A DNA stretch of 6,502 bases from Pseudolachnospira sp964507035 (GCA_964507035.1 CAZDOQ010000084.1:1-6502); one strand, 5' to 3'; shown: positions 1-6,394, counted from the stretch's first letter. Notes: a model not told the origin generated them from the sequence alone. Numbers and translations are program-made.

Positions 1-90
1 GGCTCCCATCTGGTTTTCCCAGCCGGCAATCGCCCACAGACGCCTGCCGCTTGTTCTGCTGTAGGTATGAGCAACCTCCCGTCACGGCCG

Positions 91-110
91 ACGCCTGATA
101 CCCCAGGCGT
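91..110. repeat. Perfect 7-bp inverted repeat
   Basis: ACGCCTG (91-97) and CAGGCGT (104-110) form a perfect stem with a 6-nt loop. The left arm, with its preceding G (GACGCCTG at 90-97), also occurs as a direct copy at 39-46. No T-run follows on either strand. Confidence 0.4.
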
Positions 111-123
111 TCCAGCTTCGCTG

Positions 124-138
124 CCGCCCGCAGGGCGG
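124..138. repeat. Perfect 6-bp inverted repeat
   Basis: CCGCCC and GGGCGG are separated by a 3-nt loop. It is one of three closely spaced hairpins in the non-coding stretch after dtd. There is no T-run on either side. Confidence 0.4.
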
Positions 139-173
139 TGCTTCCAGGCCCCCATGTCCTGATAAGGGTAATT

Positions 174-204
174 TTCCGCCCCCGGATAGTGTCCGGCGGC
201 GAAA
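174..204 (-). other. Strong imperfect hairpin just after dtd
   Basis: On the minus strand CGCC-G-CCGGA pairs with TCCGG-G-GGCG around a 5-nt loop. This gives nine Watson-Crick pairs interrupted by one G-G mismatch, with weak T-A extension at the base. It begins 13 nt after the dtd stop codon. The bases after it are AAAATTACCC rather than a T-run, so it lacks the hallmark of an intrinsic terminator, although it could stabilise the 3' end of the operon RNA. It overlaps the putative rhodanese remnant. Confidence 0.4.
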
Positions 205-216
205 TTTTGTCATACG

Positions 217-651
217 CTACTCCAATATCAGCGTAAAAGGGCCGTCGTTGCAGAGGCTTACCTTCATATGCGCTCCAAAGACGCCTGTCTCCACCTGAGA
301 AATCCGCTCCCGGCAGCAGGCCACAAAATACTCGTACAGTTCCTGGGCCAGCTTCGGCTCCGCCGCATGTACAAAGCTGGGCCGGTTGCCCTTGCGGCAG
401 TCGGCATAGAGGGTGAACTGGGAAACCACCAGCACCCCGCCGCCCACATCCCCCAGAGACAGGTTGGTCTTTCCCTCCGCATCCGCAAAGATCCGAAGAG
501 ACGCCATCTTTTTAACAATCCGGGCCGCGTCCTCCCGGGTGTCATTCTGTCCTACCCCCAAAAACACCAGAAAGCCTATGTCAATGGCGCCGGCCGTCAC
601 GCCCTCCACCTCCACAGAGGCCCGGCTCACCCGCTGAATGACCGCTCTCAT
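217..651 (-). CDS. dtd: D-aminoacyl-tRNA deacylase
   Basis: Dtd hydrolyses D-amino acids (and glycine mischarged on tRNA-Ala) from tRNA, a chirality proofreading step in the cytoplasm. The 144-residue product is full length for the family. It begins with the typical MRAVIQRVSRASVEV, carries the active-site segment SQFTLYAD at 77-84 with Thr80 in the catalytic position, and ends in the Gly-cisPro segment NDGPFT (135-140) that projects into the partner active site of the dimer. GVFGAHMKV (123-131) also fits the family. The ATG overlaps the leuA stop (ATGA at 651-648), and no separate ribosome binding site is obvious, so translation is probably by reinitiation after leuA. Identification is firm. 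Confidence 0.97.
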   Translation of the reverse strand: MRAVIQRVSRASVEVEGVTAGAIDIGFLVFLGVGQNDTREDAARIVKKMASLRIFADAEGKTNLSLGDVGGGVLVVSQFTLYADCRKGNRPSFVHAAEPKLAQELYEYFVACCRERISQVETGVFGAHMKVSLCNDGPFTLILE

Positions 652-2312
652 GCCCGTTTTTTGCCGAACAGCCGGTTCAGGGCGCTGAAGATACCCCGAA
701 TGGAGGCTCTGGTAATGTTGGAACTGATGCCCGCGCCGTAGGTGGTCTGTCCCGTGTCCAGATCCACCATGTGGATATAGGCCGCAGCCTTGGACTTGGA
801 GCCCTGGGTCAGGGCGTGCTCATCGTAATCCAGCACCTTGGCGCTGAGATTCACCCGGGAGAGAATTGCCGCCTTCACTGCGTCAATGGGGCCGTTGCCC
901 ACGCTCTCCGCCTCAAAGGTCTGTCCCACATATTTGAAGGTCACCTTGGCCCGGGTGTCCTGTCCCACGTCCGCCACCTCATAGTGAATCAACTCGAAGG
1001 GATCGGTCAGGTTCAGGTATTCCTGCTCGAACTTCCGGTAAATCTCCTCCGGAGAGACCTCGCCCTGTTTTTCCGCAATGGCCTGGATCACATCTGCAAA
1101 CTCCCGGTGCATGCCCTTGGGCATCTTGAAGCCAAAATAAGACTCCATCACATAGGCCACGCCGCCCTTGCCGGACTGGCTGTTGATCCGGACAATGGGC
1201 TCATACTCCCGGCCCACATCTGTGGGGGCAATGGGAAGATACGGCACCTCCCAGTAAAGGTTCTTCCGCTCCTCCATGGCCCGCATCCCCTTGTTAATGG
1301 CATCCTGGTGGGAGCCGGAGAAAGCAGTAAACACCAGCTTCCCGGCGTAGGGATGCCGCTCGTGGACTTTCATCTTACAGCACCGCTCGTAAACCTCCTT
1401 GATCTCCTTGATATCTTCCAGATTCAGTTCCGGATTGATTCCCTGGGAGAACATGTTGTAGGCCAGGGTCAGAATATCCACGTTGCCGGTGCGCTCGCCG
1501 TTTCCAAATAAGGTGCCCTCAATCCGGTCCGCCCCGGCCAAAAGGGCCAGTTCCGCCGCCGCCACGCCGGTGCCCCGGTCATTGTGGGGATGGACGCTTA
1601 GGATGATGCTGTCCCGGTTCTGGAAATGGGTGCTCATCCACTCAATCTGGTCCGCATACACGTTGGGAGTATTCATTTCCACCGTGGCCGGCAGATTGAA
1701 GATCACGGGATTCTGAGGCGTGGGCTGCCACACTTCCTGGACCGCCGTGCATACTTCCAGGGCATAATCCAACTCTGTGCCGGTGAAGCTCTCCGGCGAG
1801 TATTCCAGCACAATCTCTCCCGGGAAATCCTTGGCCCGCTCCTTCACCAGCTTGGCCCCGTCCACCGCAATCTGCTTGATCTCCTCCTTGGATTTTCCAA
1901 AGACCACGTCCCGCTGAAGGGTGGAGGTGGAATTGTAGATGTGGACAATGACCCGGGGGATGCCCTGGATGGCCTCAAAAGTCCGGTTGACCAGATGCTC
2001 CCGGCACTGGGTCAGCACCTGGACCGTCACGTCGTCCGGGATCATCTTCCGATCCACCAGCTGCCGCAGGAAGTCATACTCCAGCTGGGAGGCGGAGGGA
2101 AATCCCACCTCAATCTCCTTAAAGCCCAGCTTCACCAGCAACTGGAACATCTCCACTTTCTCGGAGACAACCATGGGCTCAATCAGCGCCTGGTTTCCAT
2201 CCCGCAGGTCCACGCTGCACCAAATGGGAGCTTTCTGTATTTCCCGGTCCGGCCACTGCCGTTCCGGATAATGTACCACCGGTACTCTGCGATATCTCTG
2301 ATAGTTTAACAT
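648..2312 (-). CDS. leuA: 2-isopropylmalate synthase (type 2, long form)
   Basis: LeuA condenses acetyl-CoA with 2-oxoisovalerate to 2-isopropylmalate, the committed step of leucine synthesis in the cytoplasm. From the ATG at 2312 the product is 554 residues, the length of the yeast/actinobacterial-type enzyme. The TIM-barrel catalytic domain shows DLRDGNQAL at 35-43 (catalytic Arg37, metal ligand Asp38) and the second signature VHPHNDRGTG at 240-249 (metal ligands His241 and His243), continuing to EGTLFGNGERTGN at 265-277. A linker follows, then the C-terminal LeuA dimerisation/leucine-binding domain from about 430, with GNGPIDAV (472-479) and a terminal segment GISSNITRASIRG (528-540) resembling the allosteric domain. 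Leucine feedback inhibition is expected from the family. No leucine T-box or attenuator fits in the 45-nt gap before it, so it probably shares the upstream transcript. Its stop overlaps the dtd start. No other leucine genes are in the window. Confidence 0.96.
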   Translation of the reverse strand: MLNYQRYRRVPVVHYPERQWPDREIQKAPIWCSVDLRDGNQALIEPMVVSEKVEMFQLLVKLGFKEIEVGFPSASQLEYDFLRQLVDRKMIPDDVTVQVLTQCREHLVNRTFEAIQGIPRVIVHIYNSTSTLQRDVVFGKSKEEIKQIAVDGAKLVKERAKDFPGEIVLEYSPESFTGTELDYALEVCTAVQEVWQPTPQNPVIFNLPATVEMNTPNVYADQIEWMSTHFQNRDSIILSVHPHNDRGTGVAAAELALLAGADRIEGTLFGNGERTGNVDILTLAYNMFSQGINPELNLEDIKEIKEVYERCCKMKVHERHPYAGKLVFTAFSGSHQDAINKGMRAMEERKNLYWEVPYLPIAPTDVGREYEPIVRINSQSGKGGVAYVMESYFGFKMPKGMHREFADVIQAIAEKQGEVSPEEIYRKFEQEYLNLTDPFELIHYEVADVGQDTRAKVTFKYVGQTFEAESVGNGPIDAVKAAILSRVNLSAKVLDYDEHALTQGSKSKAAAYIHMVDLDTGQTTYGAGISSNITRASIRGIFSALNRLFGKKRA

Positions 2313-2328
2313 ATTTTCTCCTTGTATT
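2313..2328 (-). promoter_or_regulatory. Ribosome binding site that fixes the leuA start
   Basis: On the minus strand AAGGAG (about 2323-2318) lies 5 nt before the ATG at 2312. The open frame extends 15 codons further upstream to a TTG at 2357, but that TTG abuts the HPr stop codon and has no suitable Shine-Dalgarno sequence. The extra residues (MDAVENTAGIIQGEN) are the translated intergenic gap. The ATG at 2312 is therefore preferred. Confidence 0.85.
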
Positions 2329-2357
2329 ATTCCGGCCGTGTTTTCCACGGCATCCAA

Positions 2358-2645
2358 CTACACCTGTAAGGTGTTTCCTGCGCTACTCTCCAATTTGTTC
2401 TCAATCAAATCCTTCAGTTCCTCAAAGGCCTGCTGCTCATCCGGTCCTTCACACACCAGTTCCACCTCATCCCCGGACCGGACGCAGGCGCCCAGCACGC
2501 TGAGCACGCTTTTTGCGTTGGCCACGTTCCGGCCGGACACCAGCTGGATCCGGCTTTGATACTGGGTGGCCTGTTTGCAGAGGATACCGGCGGGCCGCAG
2601 ATGCAGCCCCATTGTGATTGTCACTTTCAACTTTCCAGATACCAT
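2358..2645 (-). CDS. HPr-family phosphocarrier protein
   Basis: HPr carries phosphate from enzyme I to sugar-specific EIIA proteins in the cytoplasmic PTS. In Firmicutes, Ser46-phosphorylated HPr also acts with CcpA in carbon catabolite control. The 95-residue product has the family layout with exact numbering: active-site His15 in GLHLRPAG (13-20), Arg17 beside it, and Ser46 in NAKSVLSVLG (43-52) at the HPr-kinase position. The C-terminal part (GDEVELVCEGPDEQQAFEEL) matches the last strand and helix. Differences from classical Bacillus HPr are Leu16 in place of Ala and KSVLSVLG in place of KSIMGVMSLG around Ser46. No enzyme I or other PTS gene lies in the window, so it could be the general HPr or a regulatory paralogue, and I give no symbol. 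The start at 2645 has AGGGG 7 nt upstream and puts His at residue 15. The next gene, leuA, starts 45 nt on. Confidence 0.93.
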   Translation of the reverse strand: MVSGKLKVTITMGLHLRPAGILCKQATQYQSRIQLVSGRNVANAKSVLSVLGACVRSGDEVELVCEGPDEQQAFEELKDLIENKLESSAGNTLQV

Positions 2646-2657
2646 ATGCTTACCCCT

Positions 2658-2673
2658 GCCGCCTTCCGGCGGC
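2658..2673 (-). other. Perfect GC hairpin between cdaR and the HPr gene
   Basis: GCCGCC and GGCGGC form a perfect 6-bp stem closed by a GGAA tetraloop (GNRA class) on the transcript strand. It sits 33 nt after the cdaR stop and ends just before AGGGG, the likely ribosome binding site of the HPr gene (ATG at 2645). No U-run follows, so it is not a classical intrinsic terminator. It could mark an RNA-processing boundary, stabilise the downstream message or affect access to the ribosome site. Confidence 0.5.
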
Positions 2674-2706
2674 CGTTCCCCTCATTCTCCCATTCTGTCT
2701 TGCCCT

Positions 2707-4068
2707 TTAAGAAGACGCAGACTCTTGTTCTCTCGTCTCCGTCTCTCCGGCTCCCGTGTTCTCCGCTTCCGGTTCTGTCTCCGTTCCGGTTTCCGGGTCC
2801 GTTACCGCCGCCTGCTCCGTCAACTGCACATTCACGGTGGGCTCTGAGACCAGCGAATACGCATCCTGATCCGGCAGCACGATCTCCACCGGCACCGTAT
2901 GCAGCCCAGCGCCAAGGCCCGAGAGATCCACGGTGCCAGTCAGCGGCTCCTCCGCCAACCGGTCCAGATCCTCTGCCAGCCCCTCCACCCACAGGGTAAA
3001 GGATGTGCCGGTCAGAGTATACTCCAGGCCATCCTCCAGCCCCGTAACGTTCAGGGAGGAAATGGGAACGGAAATGGCCCTCTCCTCCAAGGGCTCCACC
3101 CGCAACGTGATGGTGGCCTCCGACGGTTCCCCTTCCACCAGCGATACGCCGGCGGGCAGATACTCCTCCAGAGAGACCGTAAGGGTCACGTCTCCGCTGG
3201 CTCCTGCCACGCTGGCCACGGTGTTGGGGATCTCAATGGTAGCTGCCCCCAGGGCGGACCGGAGACCGGAAAGGCAGACGGTTTCCGGGTCCACCACATA
3301 GCCGGTGTACCGGTAACCGTCGGCCACCTGGTCGACCCCGCTCACAGAGACTGTAATAGGAACTTCTTTCATGTTCAGGATCTCCACGGTAGCATCCGCC
3401 GTTTCACTGCTGATGGTAAAGTCCCCCTCCGCCAAGCTGGCGGTGGACATCACATCCCCATAGGCATCCAGCAGCTGGATGGAGGCCTGAGCCGTCACCT
3501 CCTCCGAGGCGCCGGACACATCCACCGTCACCACTGCCTGCCGCACCCGGTCCGCAAAGCTGGCCGGGGCGGTGATGGTCACCAGACTGGGGGTCACCGT
3601 GGTTTCCCCAATGGTGTATCCCTCCGCCGGATCTCCCGTGGTCTGGACCGTCACCGTCTGGGTGATAGTGGACAGGTCCTCCACCTGGATCTCCAGGCTG
3701 GGAGTCAGCACCACAAAGTCCTCTGAACTCACCTCGCTGTTGGTGCAGGTGACCGTCACCGGCACCTGCCCTTCCTGGTAGATATCCGCAAAATCCGCCA
3801 CCGCCGTAAAGTCGCTGGCAGAGAGACTGGTGGTGGTCTTCCACCGCTCCGTCACCCGCACAGAGGCGGTGGGGGTGCTGCTCCCCACCACCGTATAGGT
3901 CTTGCCTTGTTCCCGAAACAGGTCGTCGTTGACAATTTGGATGGGAATGCCCCGGATGGTCACGGTCTCCACCGGATTGTCTATGTTGACGATGACGATC
4001 CAGATGAGCATCGCCAGCAGAACGGACATCAGCTTCAACGGCCAGTTATTGGTGATCCACTTTTTCAT
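2707..4068 (-). CDS. cdaR: YbbR-domain protein, CdaA regulator CdaR
   Basis: This is a 453-residue single-pass membrane protein. A short basic N-terminus (MKKWITNNWPLK) leads into one hydrophobic helix at about 11-28, then a long extracytoplasmic region of beta-rich repeats. I count four YbbR-like units at roughly 33-127, 135-229, 236-323 and 330-417, recognised by recurring beta-strand pairs (for example VPVTVTC, VPITVSVSG, ISVPISSLNV, VPVEIVL). The final 36 residues (418-453) are low-complexity Thr/Glu/Pro and probably disordered. CdaR proteins bind CdaA at the membrane and modulate c-di-AMP production. The gene starts within the end of cdaA (23-nt overlap), which supports coupled expression. 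The ATG at 4068 has AAAGGA about 10 nt upstream, and the next codons give the expected membrane anchor. glmM, the common downstream partner, is absent. The YbbR assignment is strong; the direction of regulation (activation or inhibition) cannot be read from sequence. Confidence 0.93.
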   Translation of the reverse strand: MKKWITNNWPLKLMSVLLAMLIWIVIVNIDNPVETVTIRGIPIQIVNDDLFREQGKTYTVVGSSTPTASVRVTERWKTTTSLSASDFTAVADFADIYQEGQVPVTVTCTNSEVSSEDFVVLTPSLEIQVEDLSTITQTVTVQTTGDPAEGYTIGETTVTPSLVTITAPASFADRVRQAVVTVDVSGASEEVTAQASIQLLDAYGDVMSTASLAEGDFTISSETADATVEILNMKEVPITVSVSGVDQVADGYRYTGYVVDPETVCLSGLRSALGAATIEIPNTVASVAGASGDVTLTVSLEEYLPAGVSLVEGEPSEATITLRVEPLEERAISVPISSLNVTGLEDGLEYTLTGTSFTLWVEGLAEDLDRLAEEPLTGTVDLSGLGAGLHTVPVEIVLPDQDAYSLVSEPTVNVQLTEQAAVTDPETGTETEPEAENTGAGETETREQESASS

Positions 4069-4915
4069 GCTGTCGCCGTCCTTTCCTAAAGATCCAACCG
4101 CGGCGTTTCTTATCCGTCTTCTCTTCCCGGATCTCCTCCAATTTTTCCTGCAGCTGCTCCGCTGTCAGATGCAGGAAAAGCTGGCCGCCCTGGGCCAAAG
4201 ACACATCGCCGCTTTCCTCGGATACCACAATGGTCACGCTGTCTGTGTTCTCGCTGATTCCCAGGGCCGCCCGGTGGCGGGTTCCCAGGTCTTTGCTGAT
4301 GTTCAGATTGCTGGACAGGGGCAGGTAACAGGTGGCGGACATCACCCGGTTCCCCTTAATAATCACCGCCCCGTCGTGGAGCGGTGTATTGTGTTCAAAG
4401 ATATTGATCAAAAGTTGGCTGGTGACCACCGCGTCCACCTCAATACCCGTGTTGATGTATTCCGTCAGGGGAATCTCCCGGGCAATGACCATCAGCGCGC
4501 CGGTTCTGGCCTTTCCCAGGGAGAAGGAGGCCCGCACCAGTTCCTCTATGGTCCGGTCGTCAAAGCCTTTGACCTCATCCTCCACCGGGGAGAACAGGTT
4601 GATCAACACATTGTTTTTTCCCAGCTGCTCCAGCGCTCTCCGAAGCTCCGGCTGAAACACCACCACCACCGCCAGCACAATGACGCTGAGGGAATGCTGG
4701 GCAATATACAAAATGGTGTTCAATTCCAGCACTGCGGCAATGCAGAAAAATCCCAGAATCACAATCACGCCGCGCAGCAAAAACCAAGTCCGGGTGTTTT
4801 TCACCCACACCAGCACATGGTACAGCACAAAGGCAATGATAAAGATTTCCAGAATATCCGTCGGCCTCACCTGCAGCCACTGAAGCTCAGACAGGGCGCT
4901 TGTTAGATCCGTCAT
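4046..4915 (-). CDS. cdaA: Membrane diadenylate cyclase CdaA (c-di-AMP synthase)
   Basis: CdaA condenses two ATP into the second messenger c-di-AMP, which in Firmicutes controls potassium and osmolyte transport and cell-wall homeostasis. The 289-residue protein shows the family layout. Three N-terminal membrane segments lie at about 21-38, 45-63 and 67-87, followed by the FQPELRRALEQLG linker (87-99) and the DAC domain from about 115 to 250. The two diagnostic motifs are intact: DGA at 181-183 (in LHDGAVI) and RHR at 213-215 (in GTRHRAALG). A charged tail (255-289) rich in Glu, Lys and Arg extends past the catalytic domain and makes the protein slightly longer than Bacillus CdaA (about 273). 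The ATG at 4915 has GGGAG 7 nt upstream. The 3' end overlaps cdaR by 23 nt, as expected for a pair whose products interact. Identification is firm; activity is inferred from the intact motifs. Confidence 0.97.
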   Translation of the reverse strand: MTDLTSALSELQWLQVRPTDILEIFIIAFVLYHVLVWVKNTRTWFLLRGVIVILGFFCIAAVLELNTILYIAQHSLSVIVLAVVVVFQPELRRALEQLGKNNVLINLFSPVEDEVKGFDDRTIEELVRASFSLGKARTGALMVIAREIPLTEYINTGIEVDAVVTSQLLINIFEHNTPLHDGAVIIKGNRVMSATCYLPLSSNLNISKDLGTRHRAALGISENTDSVTIVVSEESGDVSLAQGGQLFLHLTAEQLQEKLEEIREEKTDKKRRGWIFRKGRRQHEKVDHQ

Positions 4916-4937
4916 GATACGTCTCCCAAACTACAAG

Positions 4938-5948
4938 TCAAATTTCTCTTTTTTCTTCTTTTTCCATGGAATCCAGCATATCCAAAGCCTCCTGGATCTC
5001 CTCGTTGGACTCCTCCTCCACCCGGGAGTTGATCTCCTGCACCTTGATCTCCGGCTGGGTCACCGTGATCTTGGGCACCGCTTTCACATAGTATACATAT
5101 TCGTCATCCTCGTACTGGACGTATTCAACCCGGCTGTAATCCACTGCCACCACCCAGAACAGCGCCAAAAACGCCAGGAAGATGGAAACCAGGCTGCCCA
5201 CAAACATCCCCACGTAGGGGATGCTCACATTCAGCAGAAAACCGCCGGCCAAAAAGATCAGCACATTGGCAATTCCTCCGGCCGCCAAGGCAATGTACGG
5301 CGCATAGTCCGCCGGCAGCTTCCGGACTCCGTATACCAACAGGGTGGCCACACAGAACGCTGCAATGGTCAGATACATCAGAGAATTGTCCCGGAGACCC
5401 GCCAGCACCTGCACAAACCGCTGGAGGGAATCCGCATTCACCGCCGAATCCGCCAAATACCCGGCGCTGCGCTGGATACAGACCAGAAAATAGTAGGCAA
5501 ACACGCCAAATCCCACCGGAAGGAAAGAAGTAACGCCGCCCACCAGTCCCACCACCAGAGGGACCACATACGGGATCTCTAACACAAAGGCCAAAGGGAG
5601 CAGCACGATCACCACGCTGAATCCCGGCAGAAACAGGTAATGGACCATGGCGGCCAGGAACATGAACACGCAGGCCAGCACCGTGGCCTCCCAGGACAGG
5701 GCGGACAGATGGCCTATGAAAAAGAAAGCCGCCATAAAAGTCATAGCACCCCAGGGAAGCAGGCAGCAGATCAGCGGAGCCAGCACCACGATCATCCACT
5801 TGGTCAAGAACTCCCGGTATCCGATCATGCTATCCATGGTCACCAGAACCAAAAGAAGCGTCAAAAACTTGATCACCGGCAGAATATACAGATCGAACTG
5901 CCCGTAAAACTTCTTCAGGCGCTGCCGTATTACAAACACTTTATCCAT
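4938..5948 (-). CDS. Polytopic membrane protein with acidic C-terminal tail, function unknown
   Basis: This 336-residue integral membrane protein was not assigned to a family. A basic N-terminus (1-20) precedes about eight or nine hydrophobic segments: roughly 21-38, 52-80 (probably two), 88-107, 109-124, 127-157 (possibly two), 188-207, 216-238 and 242-269. The segments include Gly-rich stretches such as GLVGGV at 134-139. After the last helix, a soluble tail (271-336) opens with an acidic, aromatic patch (YVQYEDDEYVYYVKAVPK, 276-293) and ends in a Glu-rich, probably helical segment that is very polar and likely cytoplasmic. The ATG at 5948 follows the upstream stop by 3 nt and has AAAGGA as its ribosome binding site. 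cdaA starts 22 nt downstream. The fold resembles a transporter or permease subunit only in a general sense: there is no ATP-binding partner here and no recognisable signature. Its place directly ahead of cdaA makes a role in the cell envelope or in c-di-AMP-linked processes possible, but this is inference. Confidence 0.85.
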   Translation of the reverse strand: MDKVFVIRQRLKKFYGQFDLYILPVIKFLTLLLVLVTMDSMIGYREFLTKWMIVVLAPLICCLLPWGAMTFMAAFFFIGHLSALSWEATVLACVFMFLAAMVHYLFLPGFSVVIVLLPLAFVLEIPYVVPLVVGLVGGVTSFLPVGFGVFAYYFLVCIQRSAGYLADSAVNADSLQRFVQVLAGLRDNSLMYLTIAAFCVATLLVYGVRKLPADYAPYIALAAGGIANVLIFLAGGFLLNVSIPYVGMFVGSLVSIFLAFLALFWVVAVDYSRVEYVQYEDDEYVYYVKAVPKITVTQPEIKVQEINSRVEEESNEEIQEALDMLDSMEKEEKREI

Positions 5949-5951
5949 GGC

Positions 5952-6359
5952 TTATTCCTTTCGCTCTTTCTCTTCTTTTCTGTACAGGCGATGCAGCTTT
6001 TTCAGGTTCGACTGGTACGCCCGCATGTTCTCCCGGGCCCGCCAGTACCGGGAGGTATACACCAGCACGCTCAGAAATACGGTCACCAGCAGCAACAGCA
6101 GGTACAAAACGAGAAAACTCTTCGCCAATGTCAGCAAGTCCGGAAGGGAATACGCCGTGAGAAGCGTATCCAGGCGGCCCAGGGCCCAGAGGGCCAACAC
6201 CAGCACATAGGAAAAGGTAACGCCGATCACCGCTTTGATCGCCTGGAGGCTGACATAGTCGTCCCCGTAAAAGTTCACGGCCAAAAAGGTGTCCCGCTTC
6301 TTTTTCTGCTGCGCCAGCGCCGCCGCCGTCATCAATTTCACTTTTTCTTCGTTTACCAT
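5952..6359 (-). CDS. Small two-helix membrane protein, function unknown
   Basis: This 135-residue protein is not one I can name. Its N-terminal 40 residues are soluble and Lys-rich, with a run QQKKKRD at 17-23 and the motif YGDDYV at 31-36. Two hydrophobic segments follow at about 42-60 and 78-101. The tail from about 103 is strongly basic and probably helical (RYWRARE, then KKLHRLYRKEEKERKE), so both ends are probably cytoplasmic by the positive-inside rule. The ATG at 6359 is preceded by AGGAG with a 6-7 nt spacer, and the extended -10 promoter lies about 90 nt upstream. Its stop is only 3 nt from the ATG of the 336-residue membrane protein, and its 3' end supplies that gene's AAAGGA ribosome binding site, so the two are probably translationally coupled and may form a complex. 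No catalytic motif is visible. Confidence 0.85.
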   Translation of the reverse strand: MVNEEKVKLMTAAALAQQKKKRDTFLAVNFYGDDYVSLQAIKAVIGVTFSYVLVLALWALGRLDTLLTAYSLPDLLTLAKSFLVLYLLLLLVTVFLSVLVYTSRYWRARENMRAYQSNLKKLHRLYRKEEKERKE

Positions 6360-6394
6360 CTCCGACTCCTACGCAAATCATATTGGAAAGACAC

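Larger units (their letters stand above)
1..213 (-). pseudogene. Frame-disrupted rhodanese-like remnant downstream of dtd
   Basis: No intact gene fits here, but two minus-strand frames carry matching halves of a rhodanese domain. In one frame, starting just after a TGA at 212-210, codons 209-153 give QNFAAGHYPGAENYPYQDM, which fits the rhodanese F-x3-H-x-P-G-A pattern. In another frame, from about 151 leftward, the translation is GPGSTALRAAAKLERLGYQ followed by ASAVTGGCSYLQ, matching the helix after the active-site loop and the later Gly-Gly turn. The N-terminal half, and the roughly 16-20 residues normally between the two pieces, including the catalytic Cys, are missing. This fits internal deletion plus frameshift. 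The second frame is still open at the window edge, so the true end is unknown. The only ATG frame (213) stops after 42 codons with no recognisable content. Assignment rests on motif resemblance by eye. Confidence 0.42.

Noticed and set aside
174..204. Intrinsic terminator after dtd
   Set aside because: The stem is strong, but neither strand has the T-run needed directly after it. It is kept only as a hairpin.
38..287. Repeat AGACGCCTG shared by 38-46 and 279-287 as a mobile-element duplication
   Set aside because: The copy at 279-287 is ordinary conserved dtd coding sequence (Thr-Gly-Val-Phe), and similarity does not extend beyond about 13 bases. Chance is sufficient.
771..2309. Long plus-strand open frames opposite leuA (771-1511 and 1626-2309)
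   Set aside because: They lie antisense to a well-supported leuA and have His/Leu/Gly-rich composition typical of reverse-strand shadows in GC-rich genes. No domain or ribosome binding site is apparent.
2313..2357. TTG start for leuA at 2357
   Set aside because: It directly abuts the HPr stop, has no Shine-Dalgarno sequence, and would add 15 non-conserved residues. The ATG at 2312 has AAGGAG at ideal spacing.
2313..2357. Leucine T-box or peptide attenuator upstream of leuA
   Set aside because: The gap is only 45 nt, has no T-box sequence, no leader peptide rich in Leu codons and no terminator hairpin.
2899..4906. Plus-strand open frames opposite cdaR and cdaA (2899-3726 and 3902-4906)
   Set aside because: They are shadows of firmly identified genes. 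The translations are rich in His, Gln and Arg and show no recognisable motif.
4941..4964. A-rich run on the minus strand (A6 followed by G) as a programmed frameshift site at the end of the 336-residue gene
   Set aside because: The heptamer is not in the X-XXY-YYZ phase relative to the reading frame, and the frame ends normally a few codons later. It is explained by Lys/Glu codons.
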